A DNA stretch of 64,000 nucleotides from Mycolicibacterium sp. CBMA 247 (GTDB taxonomy: Bacteria > Actinomycetota > Actinomycetes > Mycobacteriales > Mycobacteriaceae): assembly GCF_009729095.1 (NCBI RefSeq), contig NZ_VTGX01000001.1, forward strand, positions 1,798,001 through 1,862,000. The letters are read 5' to 3'. This document shows, in pieces, positions 40,189-49,362 of the stretch. A program made the position numbers and the translations under genes. Every line of letters starts with the position of its first letter. Within the stretch, counting starts at the first letter, position 1. Under the pieces are notes generated by a model. The model saw nothing but the letters and a program-made list of their open reading frames with translations, was not told the origin of the DNA and did no database searches.

Positions 40189-41319
40189 TCAGACCAGGGC
40201 CGCGCAGGCCTGCGCGATCGCCAACTCCTCGTTGGTCGGCACCACCAACACCGTCACCGCTGAGTCCGGTGTCGAGATCCGCCGCGCCTGGTGCGACCGT
40301 TCGGCGTTGAGGGCCTCATCGATCTCGATGCCCAGGCCCGTCAAGCCCGCCATCGCATCGCGGCGCACCGCGGCGTCGTTCTCCCCCACGCCGGCGGTGA
40401 AGCTGATGACGTCGGTGCGCCCGAGCACCGCAAGGTAGCCGCCGACGTACTTGCGGAGCCGGTGGACGTACACGTCGTATGCCGATTGTGCGTTCTCGTC
40501 ACCGGATTCGATGAGCTCGTGCAGCTTGCGGAAGTCGTTCTGGCCGCCCAGGCCGAGCACCCCGGATCGCCGGTTGAGCAGCGTCTCGATCTCCTCGACG
40601 CTCATACCCGCGGTGCGCCACAGGTACATGATGATGCCGGGGTCGACGTCACCGCTGCGGGTGCCCATCACCAGGCCCTCCATCGGCGTCAGACCCATCG
40701 AGGTGTCGACCGGACGGCCACCGGCGATGGCCGACGCCGATGCACCGTTACCCAGGTGCAGCACAATCTGATTCAGCGAGTCGTAGGGCCGGTCCAGGAA
40801 GGCTGCGGCTCGCCGGCTGACGTACTCGTGCGACGTGCCATGGAACCCGTAGCGGCGGATCTGCCAACGCTGGGCAACCTCACGGTCGATCGCGTACGTG
40901 GCGGCCGCCTCGGGCAGCCCATGGAAGAACGCGGTATCGAACACTGCGATATGCGGCAGGTCCGGCAGCAGCTTACGGGCCACCTCGATGCCGATGATCG
41001 CCGGTGGATTGTGCAGTGGCGCAAGTGGCGACAACTCTTCGAGCTTGGCCACCAGGGCATCGTCGATCACGGTGGGCCGGTAGAAGGTGGTGCCGCCATG
41101 CACCACCCGGTGTCCGACCGCGGTCAGTCCGAGCGTGTCGAGGTGCACGCCTTGGGCGGCGAGCGCTTCATGTGCGGTGCGCAGCGCTGCCTCGTGATCA
41201 GGCACCGAACCGGAGCCGATCTCCTCAACGATCCCGTCGGCCAGGAACTCTCCGGTATCCGGGTTGACCACGGCATATTTCAGCGACGAGGATCCCGAGT
41301 TGATCACCAGAACCGTCAT
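40189..41319 (-). CDS. ackA: Acetate kinase AckA
   Basis: 376 residues. N-terminal [18 protein letters not shown] near 190 and Met-Gly-Thr-Arg-Ser-Gly-Asp near 218 are acetokinase signatures. It interconverts acetyl phosphate and acetate with ATP. The ATG overlaps the pta stop by four bases, so the pathway pair is coupled. Confidence 0.96.
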   Translation of the reverse strand: MTVLVINSGSSSLKYAVVNPDTGEFLADGIVEEIGSGSVPDHEAALRTAHEALAAQGVHLDTLGLTAVGHRVVHGGTTFYRPTVIDDALVAKLEELSPLAPLHNPPAIIGIEVARKLLPDLPHIAVFDTAFFHGLPEAAATYAIDREVAQRWQIRRYGFHGTSHEYVSRRAAAFLDRPYDSLNQIVLHLGNGASASAIAGGRPVDTSMGLTPMEGLVMGTRSGDVDPGIIMYLWRTAGMSVEEIETLLNRRSGVLGLGGQNDFRKLHELIESGDENAQSAYDVYVHRLRKYVGGYLAVLGRTDVISFTAGVGENDAAVRRDAMAGLTGLGIEIDEALNAERSHQARRISTPDSAVTVLVVPTNEELAIAQACAALV

Positions 41320-43394
41320 GAGCGTCCCTGCGCCTGGATCGCCGTGATCGCCACGGTATTGACGATGTCCTCCACCAGCGCCCCCCGGGACAGATCGTTG
41401 ACCGGCTTGTTGAGCCCTTGCAGTACCGGGCCGATCGCAATGGCACCGGCGCTGCGCTGCACGGCCTTGTATGTGTTGTTGCCGGTATTGAGGTCAGGGA
41501 AGATCAGTACGGTGGCCCGCCCGGCGACGGGCGAATCGGGCATCTTGGTCGCCGCCACCGACGGCTCCACCGCGGCGTCGTACTGGATCGGCCCCTCGAC
41601 CAACAGGTCCGGCTCCCGTTGACGCACCAATTCGGTTGCCGCCCGGACCTTGTCGACGTCGGCACCGGTGCCCGAAGTTCCCGTGGAATAGGACAGCATG
41701 GCCACCCGGGGATCGATGCCGAACTGTGCGGCGGTGCGCGCCGAGGAGATCGCGATATCGGCAAGCTGTTCGGAGGTCGGATCGGGCACGATCGCGCAGT
41801 CACCGTAGGCCAGCACCTTGTCGGCCAGGCACATCAGGAAGATGCTCGACACCGTCGAGATACCGGGTGCGGTGCGGATGATCTCGAAGGCCGGCCGCAC
41901 GGTATGCGCGGTGGTGTGCGCCGCGCCCGACACCATGCCGTCCACCATGTTGTTGTGCACCAGCATGGTGCCGAAATACGAGACGTCGTGGATGGTCTCG
42001 CGGGCCTGCTCGAAGGTGATGCCCTTCTTGCGGCGCAGTTCGGCGTATTGCTCGGCGAACTGGTCACACAGCTCACTGGTGCGCGGGTCGAGGACCACGG
42101 CCGCATCGATGTTCACCCCGAGTTCGGCTGCCCGGGAACGGATCTGACTTTCCTCACCGAGGATGGTCAGGTCGGCCACACTGCGCTGCAGCAGCCGGCC
42201 CGCGGCCTTGAGGATGCGGTCGTCGGTGCCCTCGGGCAGCACGATGCGCCGGCGGTCGGAGCGCGCCCGGTCGAGGAGTTGGTAGGTGAACATCTGCGGC
42301 GTGGTGACCGCGGGGATCGGGATGCTCAGCTGCGCCAGCAGATCGTTGACGTCGACGTATTTGTCCATCAGGGCCAGCGCGGTGTCGATCTTGCGCTGCG
42401 ATTTCGCGGTGACCCGGCCACGGGCGCCCGCCACCCGACTGGCGGTCTCGAAGGTGCCGTACTTGGTGGCCACGATGGGCAATCGCAGCCCCAGCCCTTC
42501 CACCAGCGAGGCGATCGCCGGGTGCAGCTCGAGCCCGCCGTTGAGGATGATGCAGGACAGCGACGGAAAGCCTTCTGCGGCATGGGCACTCACCACCGCC
42601 AGGACCACGTCGGACCGGTCACCCGGGGTCACCACCGCGACCCCCTCGGTCAGCCGCTCCAGCACATGCTCGGCCGTCATACCCGCCACGAGCACGCCCA
42701 TCGCCTCACGGGACAGCAGCTCGGGATCCCCGGCGATCACGGTGCCGTCGACCGCCACCTGCAGTTCGGCTACCGACGGCGCCACCAACAACGGCTCCTC
42801 GGGCAGCACGTAGGCCGGCGGGCCGAGCGGTTTGAGGGCCTCGGCCACCGCCGTCAGCTGCGCCGGGTCACACCGGTTGGCGACCACGGCCGCGGCGTGG
42901 GCGTGCTGATGGTTCAGCTCGGCCAGGCACACCTCGACGACGTGGGCGACTTCCTCGGGAGTGCGGTCGGCGGCCTTGACGGCGAGCACCACGGGCGCGC
43001 CGAGGTTGACCGCGATGCGCGCGTTCATGCTCAGCTCGCTGGGAGTGGCGACGTCGGTGTAGTCGCTGCCGACGATCAGCACGGCGTCACACTGCTCGGC
43101 CACCCGGTGGAACCGGTCGACGATATCGGTGATCGCGGCGTCGGGGTCCTCGTGCACCTGCTGGTAGCTGACCCCCACGCAGTCGTCGTAACTCAGTCCC
43201 GCGGTGGTGCCGGCCAGCAACAATTCGAGGATGTAGTCGCGATCCTCGCCGAGGCGCGTGATGGGGCGGAACACCCCGACCCTGGGCACGGTCGCGGCCA
43301 ACCGATGCAGAATCCCCAGCGCAATGGTCGACTTACCGGTGTCACCTTCGGGTGATGCTACGTAGATCGCGGTCGCGATGTCTCCATCCGGCAC
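41316..43394 (-). CDS. pta: Phosphate acetyltransferase Pta (long form)
   Basis: 692 residues. N-terminal P-loop domain (Glu-Gly-Asp-Thr-Gly-Lys-Ser near residue 17), central DRTGG domain (about 215-330), and C-terminal PTA catalytic domain (about 370-690). It converts acetyl-CoA to acetyl phosphate; with AckA it handles acetate overflow and uptake. The start is a GTG at 43394, chosen to match the remembered M. tuberculosis N-terminus just before Ala-Ile-Tyr; a longer in-frame reading exists but looks non-coding. It follows the aminotransferase gene by 19 bases on the same strand. Confidence 0.95.
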   Translation of the reverse strand: MPDGDIATAIYVASPEGDTGKSTIALGILHRLAATVPRVGVFRPITRLGEDRDYILELLLAGTTAGLSYDDCVGVSYQQVHEDPDAAITDIVDRFHRVAEQCDAVLIVGSDYTDVATPSELSMNARIAVNLGAPVVLAVKAADRTPEEVAHVVEVCLAELNHQHAHAAAVVANRCDPAQLTAVAEALKPLGPPAYVLPEEPLLVAPSVAELQVAVDGTVIAGDPELLSREAMGVLVAGMTAEHVLERLTEGVAVVTPGDRSDVVLAVVSAHAAEGFPSLSCIILNGGLELHPAIASLVEGLGLRLPIVATKYGTFETASRVAGARGRVTAKSQRKIDTALALMDKYVDVNDLLAQLSIPIPAVTTPQMFTYQLLDRARSDRRRIVLPEGTDDRILKAAGRLLQRSVADLTILGEESQIRSRAAELGVNIDAAVVLDPRTSELCDQFAEQYAELRRKKGITFEQARETIHDVSYFGTMLVHNNMVDGMVSGAAHTTAHTVRPAFEIIRTAPGISTVSSIFLMCLADKVLAYGDCAIVPDPTSEQLADIAISSARTAAQFGIDPRVAMLSYSTGTSGTGADVDKVRAATELVRQREPDLLVEGPIQYDAAVEPSVAATKMPDSPVAGRATVLIFPDLNTGNNTYKAVQRSAGAIAIGPVLQGLNKPVNDLSRGALVEDIVNTVAITAIQAQGRS

Positions 43395-43413
43395 CGCTCC
43401 AGCATTCCCTAGG

Positions 43414-44730
43414 TCAGTGCAGCGCCGCCACCGCCCCCGCAAATTCCGTACAGAACCAGTCCACGTCGGACATCGAGAACACCAACGGTGGTCGCACCTT
43501 GAGGACGTTGCCGTCCGCCCCGCACACCGAGATGAGCACCTTACGATCGCGCATCGCGTTGACGAGATCGTGAGCTCCGGCTCGATCTGGGGTCTTGGGA
43601 TCGTCCGCGCTCACCATCTCGACGCCGGCGTACAGCCCGGCGCCGCGGACATCGCCGATACGCGGGTGATCGGCGGCCAGACGGGTGAGCTCATCGCGCA
43701 GCGCGGTTCCCACCCGAGCCGCATTGACCATCAGCTGCTCATCCTCGATGACGTCGAGCACCGCGGCCGCCGCGGCCATCGACACCGGATTGCCACCGAA
43801 GGTGTTGAAGTACGGCACCTCGCGGGCGAACGCGTCCAGCACCTCGCTGCGGGCGGCCATCGCCGCCACCGGCAACCCGTTGGCCATCGGCTTACCCATG
43901 GTGACCAGGTCGGGCACCACGCCGTGGCGGGTGAAGCCCCACATCGCCTCCCCGGTGCGGCCGAAACCGGGTTGCACCTCGTCGGCGATGAACACCCCGC
44001 CGGCGGCCCGCACCGCCGCCACCGCCGGTGCCAGCACCGAGGGGTCGGGGTAGATGCCGTCGGAGGAGAAGAACGTGTCCACGATCAAACAGCTCAGACC
44101 GTGACCGGCGGCCCGCAGATCGGTGATCGCGGTTTCCACATCGGCCAGGAACCGGGCCGCCACGTCGGCGCCCGAGCGGTAACTGTCCGGCGCGGCCACG
44201 GCACGCACATGGGAACCGATCGTGGTGGCACCGCCGATCGACGGCGAAATCGCCGTCACCGCTTCGGTATTGCCGTGGTAGGCATCGCGGGTGACGATCA
44301 CACCGCGTGCCCCGGTGTACATCTGGGCGACCCGTAGTGCCAGGTCGTTGGCCTCCGAACCGGTGCAGGCGTACATCACCTGGTCGAGCCCGAGCGTGTC
44401 CAGCAGGCGCTGCGAATACTTCACGATGCCGTCGTGCAGGTAGCGGGTGTGGGTGTTGAGCGTCTCGGCCTGGCGGGTGATGGCGGCGACGACGTGCGGG
44501 TGGCAGTGCCCGACGCTGACGACGTTGTTGTAGGCGTCCAGGTATCGCGCGCCGTCCGCGTCGAACAAGTGGCTACCGCTGCCGCGGACCAGGTGTACCG
44601 GCCGTTCGTAGAACAGCCGATACGCCGGTCCCAGCAAGCGGGTGCGTGTCTCGATCAGCCTCTCGGTATCAGGATCGGACGACAGATCTCCCGTATAGCT
44701 GTTGGAGTCCATGATGTTCGAGAACCTCAC
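43414..44730 (-). CDS. Class III PLP-dependent aminotransferase
   Basis: 438 residues. Cofactor signatures Asp-Glu-Val-Gln-Pro-Gly-Phe-Gly-Arg-Thr-Gly near 258 and Met-Gly-Lys-Pro-Met-Ala-Asn-Gly near 288 (the PLP Lys). It resembles the AGXT2/ethanolamine-phosphate lyase branch of the omega-aminotransferases. AGGAG eight bases before the GTG at 44730 supports that start. It is 41 bases downstream of an amino-acid permease and upstream of pta-ackA, so the operon may import an amine or amino acid, remove its amino group and feed carbon towards acetyl-CoA. Confidence 0.88.
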   Translation of the reverse strand: MRFSNIMDSNSYTGDLSSDPDTERLIETRTRLLGPAYRLFYERPVHLVRGSGSHLFDADGARYLDAYNNVVSVGHCHPHVVAAITRQAETLNTHTRYLHDGIVKYSQRLLDTLGLDQVMYACTGSEANDLALRVAQMYTGARGVIVTRDAYHGNTEAVTAISPSIGGATTIGSHVRAVAAPDSYRSGADVAARFLADVETAITDLRAAGHGLSCLIVDTFFSSDGIYPDPSVLAPAVAAVRAAGGVFIADEVQPGFGRTGEAMWGFTRHGVVPDLVTMGKPMANGLPVAAMAARSEVLDAFAREVPYFNTFGGNPVSMAAAAAVLDVIEDEQLMVNAARVGTALRDELTRLAADHPRIGDVRGAGLYAGVEMVSADDPKTPDRAGAHDLVNAMRDRKVLISVCGADGNVLKVRPPLVFSMSDVDWFCTEFAGAVAALH

Positions 44731-44771
44731 GCCCGCATCTCCTGCTCACTCCTGCTTGACGCGCTCCGCCG

Positions 44772-46328
44772 CTAACGCTCGTGCGCTTCCTCCAACACCG
44801 TGCGCCCCAGATCGGAATAGCGTTGCGGATCCCTGAATTTCAGCAACACCGCCCACAGCACACCACCGATTCCGGCGATACCGACAACATACGGGATAGA
44901 CGTGAAGATCCAGTCGGACGCGGCCGAGCCGGCCGCAAACGACGCGTTCTGCGCGAGAAGGTAGATGACGTAAAGCATGCCGACGCCGCCCGACAACGGC
45001 GCCAGGAACGTGGTGAACCAGTTCGCGGTCTCGGGATGCCGCTTCTGCACGTGGAAGTAGGAGATCACCGAGAATGCCGCCAGGGCCTGCACGATCATGA
45101 TGGCCGTGGTGCCCAGCAATGCCATCAGGCCGTACAGCCCGGTGTAGGGGTCACGCCCGGTCAGGTCGAAGAACAGCACCACCAGGGTGGCGAAACCGGT
45201 CTGCACGAATCCCGCGATGTGCGGCGAGCCGTGCACCGGATGGGTCGCGCCGATGGTCTTGCGCATGCCCGGGATGACGTTCTCCCGCCCGATCGCGTAG
45301 AGGTAGCGGGCGGCGCAGTTGTGGAACGCCATGCCGCACGCGAACGAACCCGTCATCAACAGGATCTTGAACAGGTCGACTGCCCACTGACCCAGATGCT
45401 GGTGCACCGGGTTGAAGAAGATGTCACCCGCGGTGGCCGAATCCTGTGCCAGCGCAATCGCATTCTGCGGGCCGGTGCCGACGATGGCCAACCACGACAC
45501 CAGCACGTAGAACGCACCGATGCCGACGACCGAGCAGATCACCGCAATCGGGATGATCTTCTTGGGATTACGGGACTCCTCGCCGTACATGGCGCTGGAC
45601 TCGAAGCCCACCCACGACCAGAACGCGAAGAACAGGCCGACACCGGCCGATCCGGCGACGGTGATCATGCTGCCGTCCACACCGGCCACCTCACCCGAGA
45701 GGCTCTGAAACCCGTTGAGCGGGTTGAGCGATCCGAGCGACCAGCCCTGCGGGCCACCACCGGTGAAGACCACCGACAACGCCATCATGGCCAGCATGAT
45801 GATCTCGGTGATCAGGAATACGCCGAGAACCTTGGCCGCCAGGTTGATGTCGAAGTAGGTCAGCACGGTGTTCACGGCCAGCATCACCACGGCGAAGATG
45901 ACCCACGGCACATCGACGTTGAAAAACGACGTGAACAGATCGTTGCCGAAGAACGAGAAGATCCCGATAAGCGACGCCTCGAACACCATGTAGGCCAATG
46001 CGGTCAGGAATCCCGCGCCCAGGCCGACGACGCGGCCCAGACCGTGCGAGATGTATCCGTAGAAGGCGCCGGTGGCTGTGATGTGCTTGCTCATCGCGGC
46101 ATAGCCGATGGCGAACAGGGTCAGCACGATGGTGGCGACGAAGTATCCGGCGGGCGCGTAGGCGCCGTTGCCGAACCCGACCGCTATCGGCACGTTGCCG
46201 ACCATGGCCGTGATGGGAGCGGCCGTGGCGACCGCCATGAACATCACGCCGACCAACCCCACGGCATTGGGTTTGAGGCGCTGTATGCCGGTACCCGACG
46301 GTGCCGGTGGATCGATGATCTCGCTCAT
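44772..46328 (-). CDS. APC-superfamily amino-acid/amine permease
   Basis: 518 residues with about 13 membrane helices. A conserved Leu-Lys-Pro-Asn-Ala-Val-Gly-Leu start and a Trp-Val-Gly-Phe-Glu-Ser-Ser-Ala-Met-Tyr-Gly-Glu-Glu loop near 240 are typical of actinobacterial APC permeases next to aminotransferases. First gene of a likely permease-aminotransferase-pta-ackA operon, divergent from a GntR regulator across a 243-base region with palindromes. Substrate not determinable; an amine or omega-amino acid is suggested by the partner enzyme. Confidence 0.88.
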   Translation of the reverse strand: MSEIIDPPAPSGTGIQRLKPNAVGLVGVMFMAVATAAPITAMVGNVPIAVGFGNGAYAPAGYFVATIVLTLFAIGYAAMSKHITATGAFYGYISHGLGRVVGLGAGFLTALAYMVFEASLIGIFSFFGNDLFTSFFNVDVPWVIFAVVMLAVNTVLTYFDINLAAKVLGVFLITEIIMLAMMALSVVFTGGGPQGWSLGSLNPLNGFQSLSGEVAGVDGSMITVAGSAGVGLFFAFWSWVGFESSAMYGEESRNPKKIIPIAVICSVVGIGAFYVLVSWLAIVGTGPQNAIALAQDSATAGDIFFNPVHQHLGQWAVDLFKILLMTGSFACGMAFHNCAARYLYAIGRENVIPGMRKTIGATHPVHGSPHIAGFVQTGFATLVVLFFDLTGRDPYTGLYGLMALLGTTAIMIVQALAAFSVISYFHVQKRHPETANWFTTFLAPLSGGVGMLYVIYLLAQNASFAAGSAASDWIFTSIPYVVGIAGIGGVLWAVLLKFRDPQRYSDLGRTVLEEAHER

Positions 46329-46356
46329 TGTCGGTCCTATCTGGGGAGGACTTCTG

Positions 46357-46371
46357 GACCATTATTTGGTC
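46357..46371. promoter_or_regulatory. Candidate GntR operator near the permease start
   Basis: Inverted repeat GACCA-TTATT-TGGTC, 29 bases before the permease ATG. Its right arm is part of TTTGGTCTG (46365-46373), a nine-base word repeated at 46530-46538 just before the GntR gene. A second palindrome GGTTAACC lies at 46515-46522. Confidence 0.45.
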
Positions 46372-46571
46372 TGATTGTTCGGCGTCGCCGACAGCGCTGT
46401 GGCGCGACGCACCACATTGTTATCCCGCCCAGAACGATGGGCAACTCGGAACTTATTGCGGTTCAAGCCATTTGTTGCCGTCATGTTTCGAACCTGAGAG
46501 TCGTGCAACGGGTGGGTTAACCGGTGCGTTTTGGTCTGCTCTGGCAGGCCGATTTGGTTCACACTCGGGGT

Positions 46572-47333
46572 ATGTCCCTGACATCCGGCGGCCCCGTGGC
46601 CGAGGATGTGCGTCGACGCATCCTGTCCATGCTGGCCCTGGGCACCCTGCGGCCCGGCTCACGGCTGGGCACCGAGCGTGAGATGGCGGAGAGGTTTGCA
46701 GTATCGCGCTCCACGCTGCGCAGCGCGCTGCTGCCGTTGAGCCAGGCCGGCGTGCTGGAACGTCGCACCGGGCGTGGCGGCGGCACCTTCGTGCGTGCCG
46801 ACGTCGTGGAACGCAACGCCGCCGAATTGGCCGGGCTTCCCGCCCGCCTGCACAGTGGAGGTCACACCAGCGCTACCCGGGTCTTGGCGACCGACCGCAG
46901 GCCGGCCACCCCGGTCGAGGCACATGCGCTGGAAATCGCCGATGGCGCAGATGTATTCACGATTCGGCGGCTGCGCTATGCCGACGGCGTGCCACTGTCG
47001 GTGGATTCGGCCTGCTTCGTCGCCGAGCAGATGGACGACCTGCTGGAGCAGCCGCTCGGCGGCTCGCTCTATGAGTTGGTGCGGGTGCGGTACGGCCTGA
47101 CGCCTGCGGTCACCACTGAGACCATCGAAGTGGTCAGCGCCAGTCCCCGCGAAGCCCAGTGGCTCGACATCGCACAGCGCAAACCGCTTCTGGCGATCAC
47201 CCGCGTCACACGCGACAGCAGTGACCGGCCGTTCGAGTACGCCTACGACCTGTTCCGCGCCGATCGGATCCGGCTGACCGCCACCAGCCGCGGCACCGCG
47301 GGCGCGGTGCAGCGGTCGGTGAACAGCGCCTGA
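46572..47333 (+). CDS. GntR-family regulator, HutC/UTRA type
   Basis: 253 residues. N-terminal GntR winged helix (about 6-75; Leu-Gly-Thr-Glu-Arg-Glu-Met-Ala and Ser-Arg-Ser-Thr-Leu-Arg) and a C-terminal UTRA effector domain (about 85-240). The ATG at 46572 was preferred over an in-frame upstream codon because the winged helix begins right after it. Divergent from the permease-aminotransferase operon, which it most likely represses or activates in response to the imported amine or a derivative. Confidence 0.87.
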   Translation: MSLTSGGPVAEDVRRRILSMLALGTLRPGSRLGTEREMAERFAVSRSTLRSALLPLSQAGVLERRTGRGGGTFVRADVVERNAAELAGLPARLHSGGHTSATRVLATDRRPATPVEAHALEIADGADVFTIRRLRYADGVPLSVDSACFVAEQMDDLLEQPLGGSLYELVRVRYGLTPAVTTETIEVVSASPREAQWLDIAQRKPLLAITRVTRDSSDRPFEYAYDLFRADRIRLTATSRGTAGAVQRSVNSA

Positions 47334-47347
47334 CCGGATCCTCCGGT
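47333..47347. terminator. Hairpin between GntR gene and fgd
   Basis: ACCGGA-TCC-TCCGGT, perfect six-base arms, filling the 15-base gap between two convergent genes. Confidence 0.5.
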
Positions 47348-47348
47348 A

Positions 47349-48359
47349 TCAGCCCAGCTTGCGCAGCCGGGGCTCCAGGTCCTTCTTGAACAGGTCGAGG
47401 AACCTGCGCTGATCGTGGCCCGGGGCGTGGAACACCAGGTGGTTCAGTCCCCACTTGACGTACTGGCCCACCTTCTCGACCGCCTCGTCGGGATCCGATG
47501 CGACGATCCAGCGCTTGGCGACCTGCTCGATGGGCAGCGCGTCGGCGGCCTTCTCCATCTCGATCGGATCTTCGATCGAGTGTTTCTGCTCGGGTGTCAG
47601 CGACAGCGGCGCCCAGAACCGGGTGTTCTCCAGCGCCAGCTTGGGATCCGGATCGTAGGAGATCTTGATCTCGATCATCCGGTCGATGTCCTCGGCGGTG
47701 CGGCCGGCGGCCTCGGCGCCCTCTTTCACCGCGGGGATGAGCTTGTCCTTGTACAGCTCTTCACCCTTGCCCGAGGTGCAGATGAACCCGTCACCGGCCC
47801 GTCCTGCGTACTTCGCCACCACCGGACCACCCGCGGCGATGTACACCGGGATGCCGCCCTCGGGCACGTCGTAGATCGAGGCACCCTTGAGCTTGTAGTA
47901 CTCGCCGTCGAAGTCGACACGGTCACCGACCCACAGCTCGCGCATCAGCTTGACCGACTCCCGCAACCGGGCGAAACGCTCCTTGAACTCGGGCCACTCC
48001 CCGATGAAGCCCGTCGCGATCTCGTTGAGCGCCTCACCGGTGCCCACCCCGAGGAAGATCCGCCCGGGGTACAGGCAGCCCATGGTCGCGAAGGCCTGCG
48101 CGATCACCGCCGGGTTGTACCGGAACGTCGGCGTCAACACCGATGTGCCCAGCACCAGCCGCTCGGTACGCTCGCCGACCGCGGTCATCCAGGCCAGCGA
48201 GAACGGCGCATGCCCGCCCTCGTGGCGCCACGGCTGGAAATGGTCACTGACCGTCGCGCTGTCCATGCCTGCCGCTTCGGCCAGTACTGCCAGCTCCACC
48301 AGTTCTCGCGGGGCAAACTGCTCCGCCGACGCCTTATAACCAAGTTTGAGTTCAGCCAC
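47349..48359 (-). CDS. fgd: F420-dependent glucose-6-phosphate dehydrogenase
   Basis: 336 residues, luciferase-like TIM barrel, the same length as mycobacterial Fgd1. Recognisable segments: Thr-Val-Ser-Asp-His-Phe-Gln-Pro-Trp near 37-44 (F420 site), [11 protein letters not shown] near 103 and Thr-Ser-Gly-Lys-Gly near 195 (phosphate site). It oxidises glucose-6-phosphate and makes reduced F420 for the many LLM-class enzymes of mycobacteria, such as the one at 16751. GTG start. Divergent from the metallo-hydrolase gene. Confidence 0.96.
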   Translation of the reverse strand: MAELKLGYKASAEQFAPRELVELAVLAEAAGMDSATVSDHFQPWRHEGGHAPFSLAWMTAVGERTERLVLGTSVLTPTFRYNPAVIAQAFATMGCLYPGRIFLGVGTGEALNEIATGFIGEWPEFKERFARLRESVKLMRELWVGDRVDFDGEYYKLKGASIYDVPEGGIPVYIAAGGPVVAKYAGRAGDGFICTSGKGEELYKDKLIPAVKEGAEAAGRTAEDIDRMIEIKISYDPDPKLALENTRFWAPLSLTPEQKHSIEDPIEMEKAADALPIEQVAKRWIVASDPDEAVEKVGQYVKWGLNHLVFHAPGHDQRRFLDLFKKDLEPRLRKLG

Positions 48360-48393
48360 GGTTCGTTTCTACTCCAGTCCCTAGACTCGCGAT

Positions 48394-49128
48394 ATGGCAG
48401 CAGCCCTCAGCGCGATCACCGAACACGTGCACTTCGCACAAACCGACTTGGTCAACTGGACGCTGGTGACCGACGGGGATCGCGTCATGCTGATCGATGC
48501 CGGGTTCCCGGGGCAGCGCGAGGATGTCATCGGCTCGGTACGCCAACTGGGCTTCACCGTCGACGACATCGCGGCGGTGCTGCTCACGCACGCTCACATC
48601 GACCACTTCGGTACCGCCATCGGGCTCGCGAAAACCCATGGCACACCGGTGTTTTGTCACGACACTGAACTCGGGCACACCAAGCGCGAATATCTGGAGC
48701 AGGCCTCGCCCGCCGATGTGGTGCGCAACATCTGGCAGCCTCGCTGGCTGAAATGGGCGGCCACGATCACCGCGAAGGGCGGGATGAACCATGCCGGCAT
48801 CCCGACCGCGCAGGCGCTGACCGCCGAGATCGCCGCCGGGCTGCCCGGTGCGCCGGTGGCCGTGCCCACGCCCGGGCACACCGGCGGGCACTGCTCGTTC
48901 ATCGTCGACGGGGTCCTGGTCAGCGGCGACGCCCTCGTCACTGGGCATCCGCTGCTGCGGCGCACCGGCCCCACCTTGCTTCCGGGGTTGTTCAACCACG
49001 ACGAGGACGGCTGCCTGCGCAGCCTCGACGCACTCGGCGCGCTGGGTACCGACGTCATGCTGCCCGGTCACGGCCCGGTGTGGCGCGGCCCGATCGCCGA
49101 CGCCGCCCGGCAGGCCGTACCGCACTAG
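48394..49128 (+). CDS. Metallo-beta-lactamase-fold hydrolase
   Basis: 244 residues. The zinc motif Thr-His-Ala-His-Ile-Asp-His-Phe-Gly (about 68-76) is complete, with a later His in Pro-Gly-His-Thr-Gly-Gly-His and Ser-Gly-Asp-Ala completing a two-metal site. It is the position equivalent of M. tuberculosis Rv0406c beside fgd1. Substrate unknown. It is the last gene of the conserved block; the sequence beyond it is accessory. Confidence 0.88.
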   Translation: MAAALSAITEHVHFAQTDLVNWTLVTDGDRVMLIDAGFPGQREDVIGSVRQLGFTVDDIAAVLLTHAHIDHFGTAIGLAKTHGTPVFCHDTELGHTKREYLEQASPADVVRNIWQPRWLKWAATITAKGGMNHAGIPTAQALTAEIAAGLPGAPVAVPTPGHTGGHCSFIVDGVLVSGDALVTGHPLLRRTGPTLLPGLFNHDEDGCLRSLDALGALGTDVMLPGHGPVWRGPIADAARQAVPH

Positions 49129-49162
49129 TGTCGCCATCAACATTGATGTCATATCGCGACAC
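49128..49162. repeat. Nested inverted repeats at the edge of the accessory cluster
   Basis: Outer arms GTGTCGC (49128-49134) and GCGACAC (49156-49162) enclose a second palindrome CATCAA-CA-TTGATG (49135-49148). It starts on the last base of the metallo-hydrolase stop codon. It could be a terminator, an operator or a trace of a recombination site. The rest of the gap to 49362 (about 200 bases) shows no convincing gene. Confidence 0.5.
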
Positions 49163-49362
49163 CTGACCTGTGACGACGCAGGCGTATCGGTTGCCCAGCA
49201 TGGAGTGCTGCGAGAGCAGGGCGTTTAGTCAAACCGGTTGTCCAGCTGGCGAATTGGAGGTCAAGCGGCTCATTGAAAACCGCAGGACAAGCCGAACCTA
49301 CTGAGTGGGCAGCATCCGCGGCCTTGCCCCTTGGGTCGTACACCCAATGTTCATCGCCGTTC

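Noticed and set aside
40177..40192. Hairpin CTGAC-GCGGGT-GTCAG between the VWA gene and ackA as a terminator
   Set aside because: Five-base arms and no T-run; such pairings are common by chance at this GC content.
41418..43355. Open frame of about 645 codons opposite pta
   Set aside because: It mirrors the GC-rich codon pattern of pta on the other strand, has His/Arg/Gly-rich composition without family features, and pta is unmistakable.
44781..46520. Open frame of about 579 codons opposite the amino-acid permease
   Set aside because: Antisense shadow: composition rich in Arg, His, Gln and Asp with no hydrophobic core, whereas the minus strand encodes a clear 13-helix permease.
49131..49228. 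Tail of a recombinase or transposase (a translated stretch after the metallo-hydrolase looked vaguely like a helix-turn-helix repeat)
   Set aside because: Only about 25 residues, no catalytic motif and no second fragment; too weak to call a mobile-element remnant.
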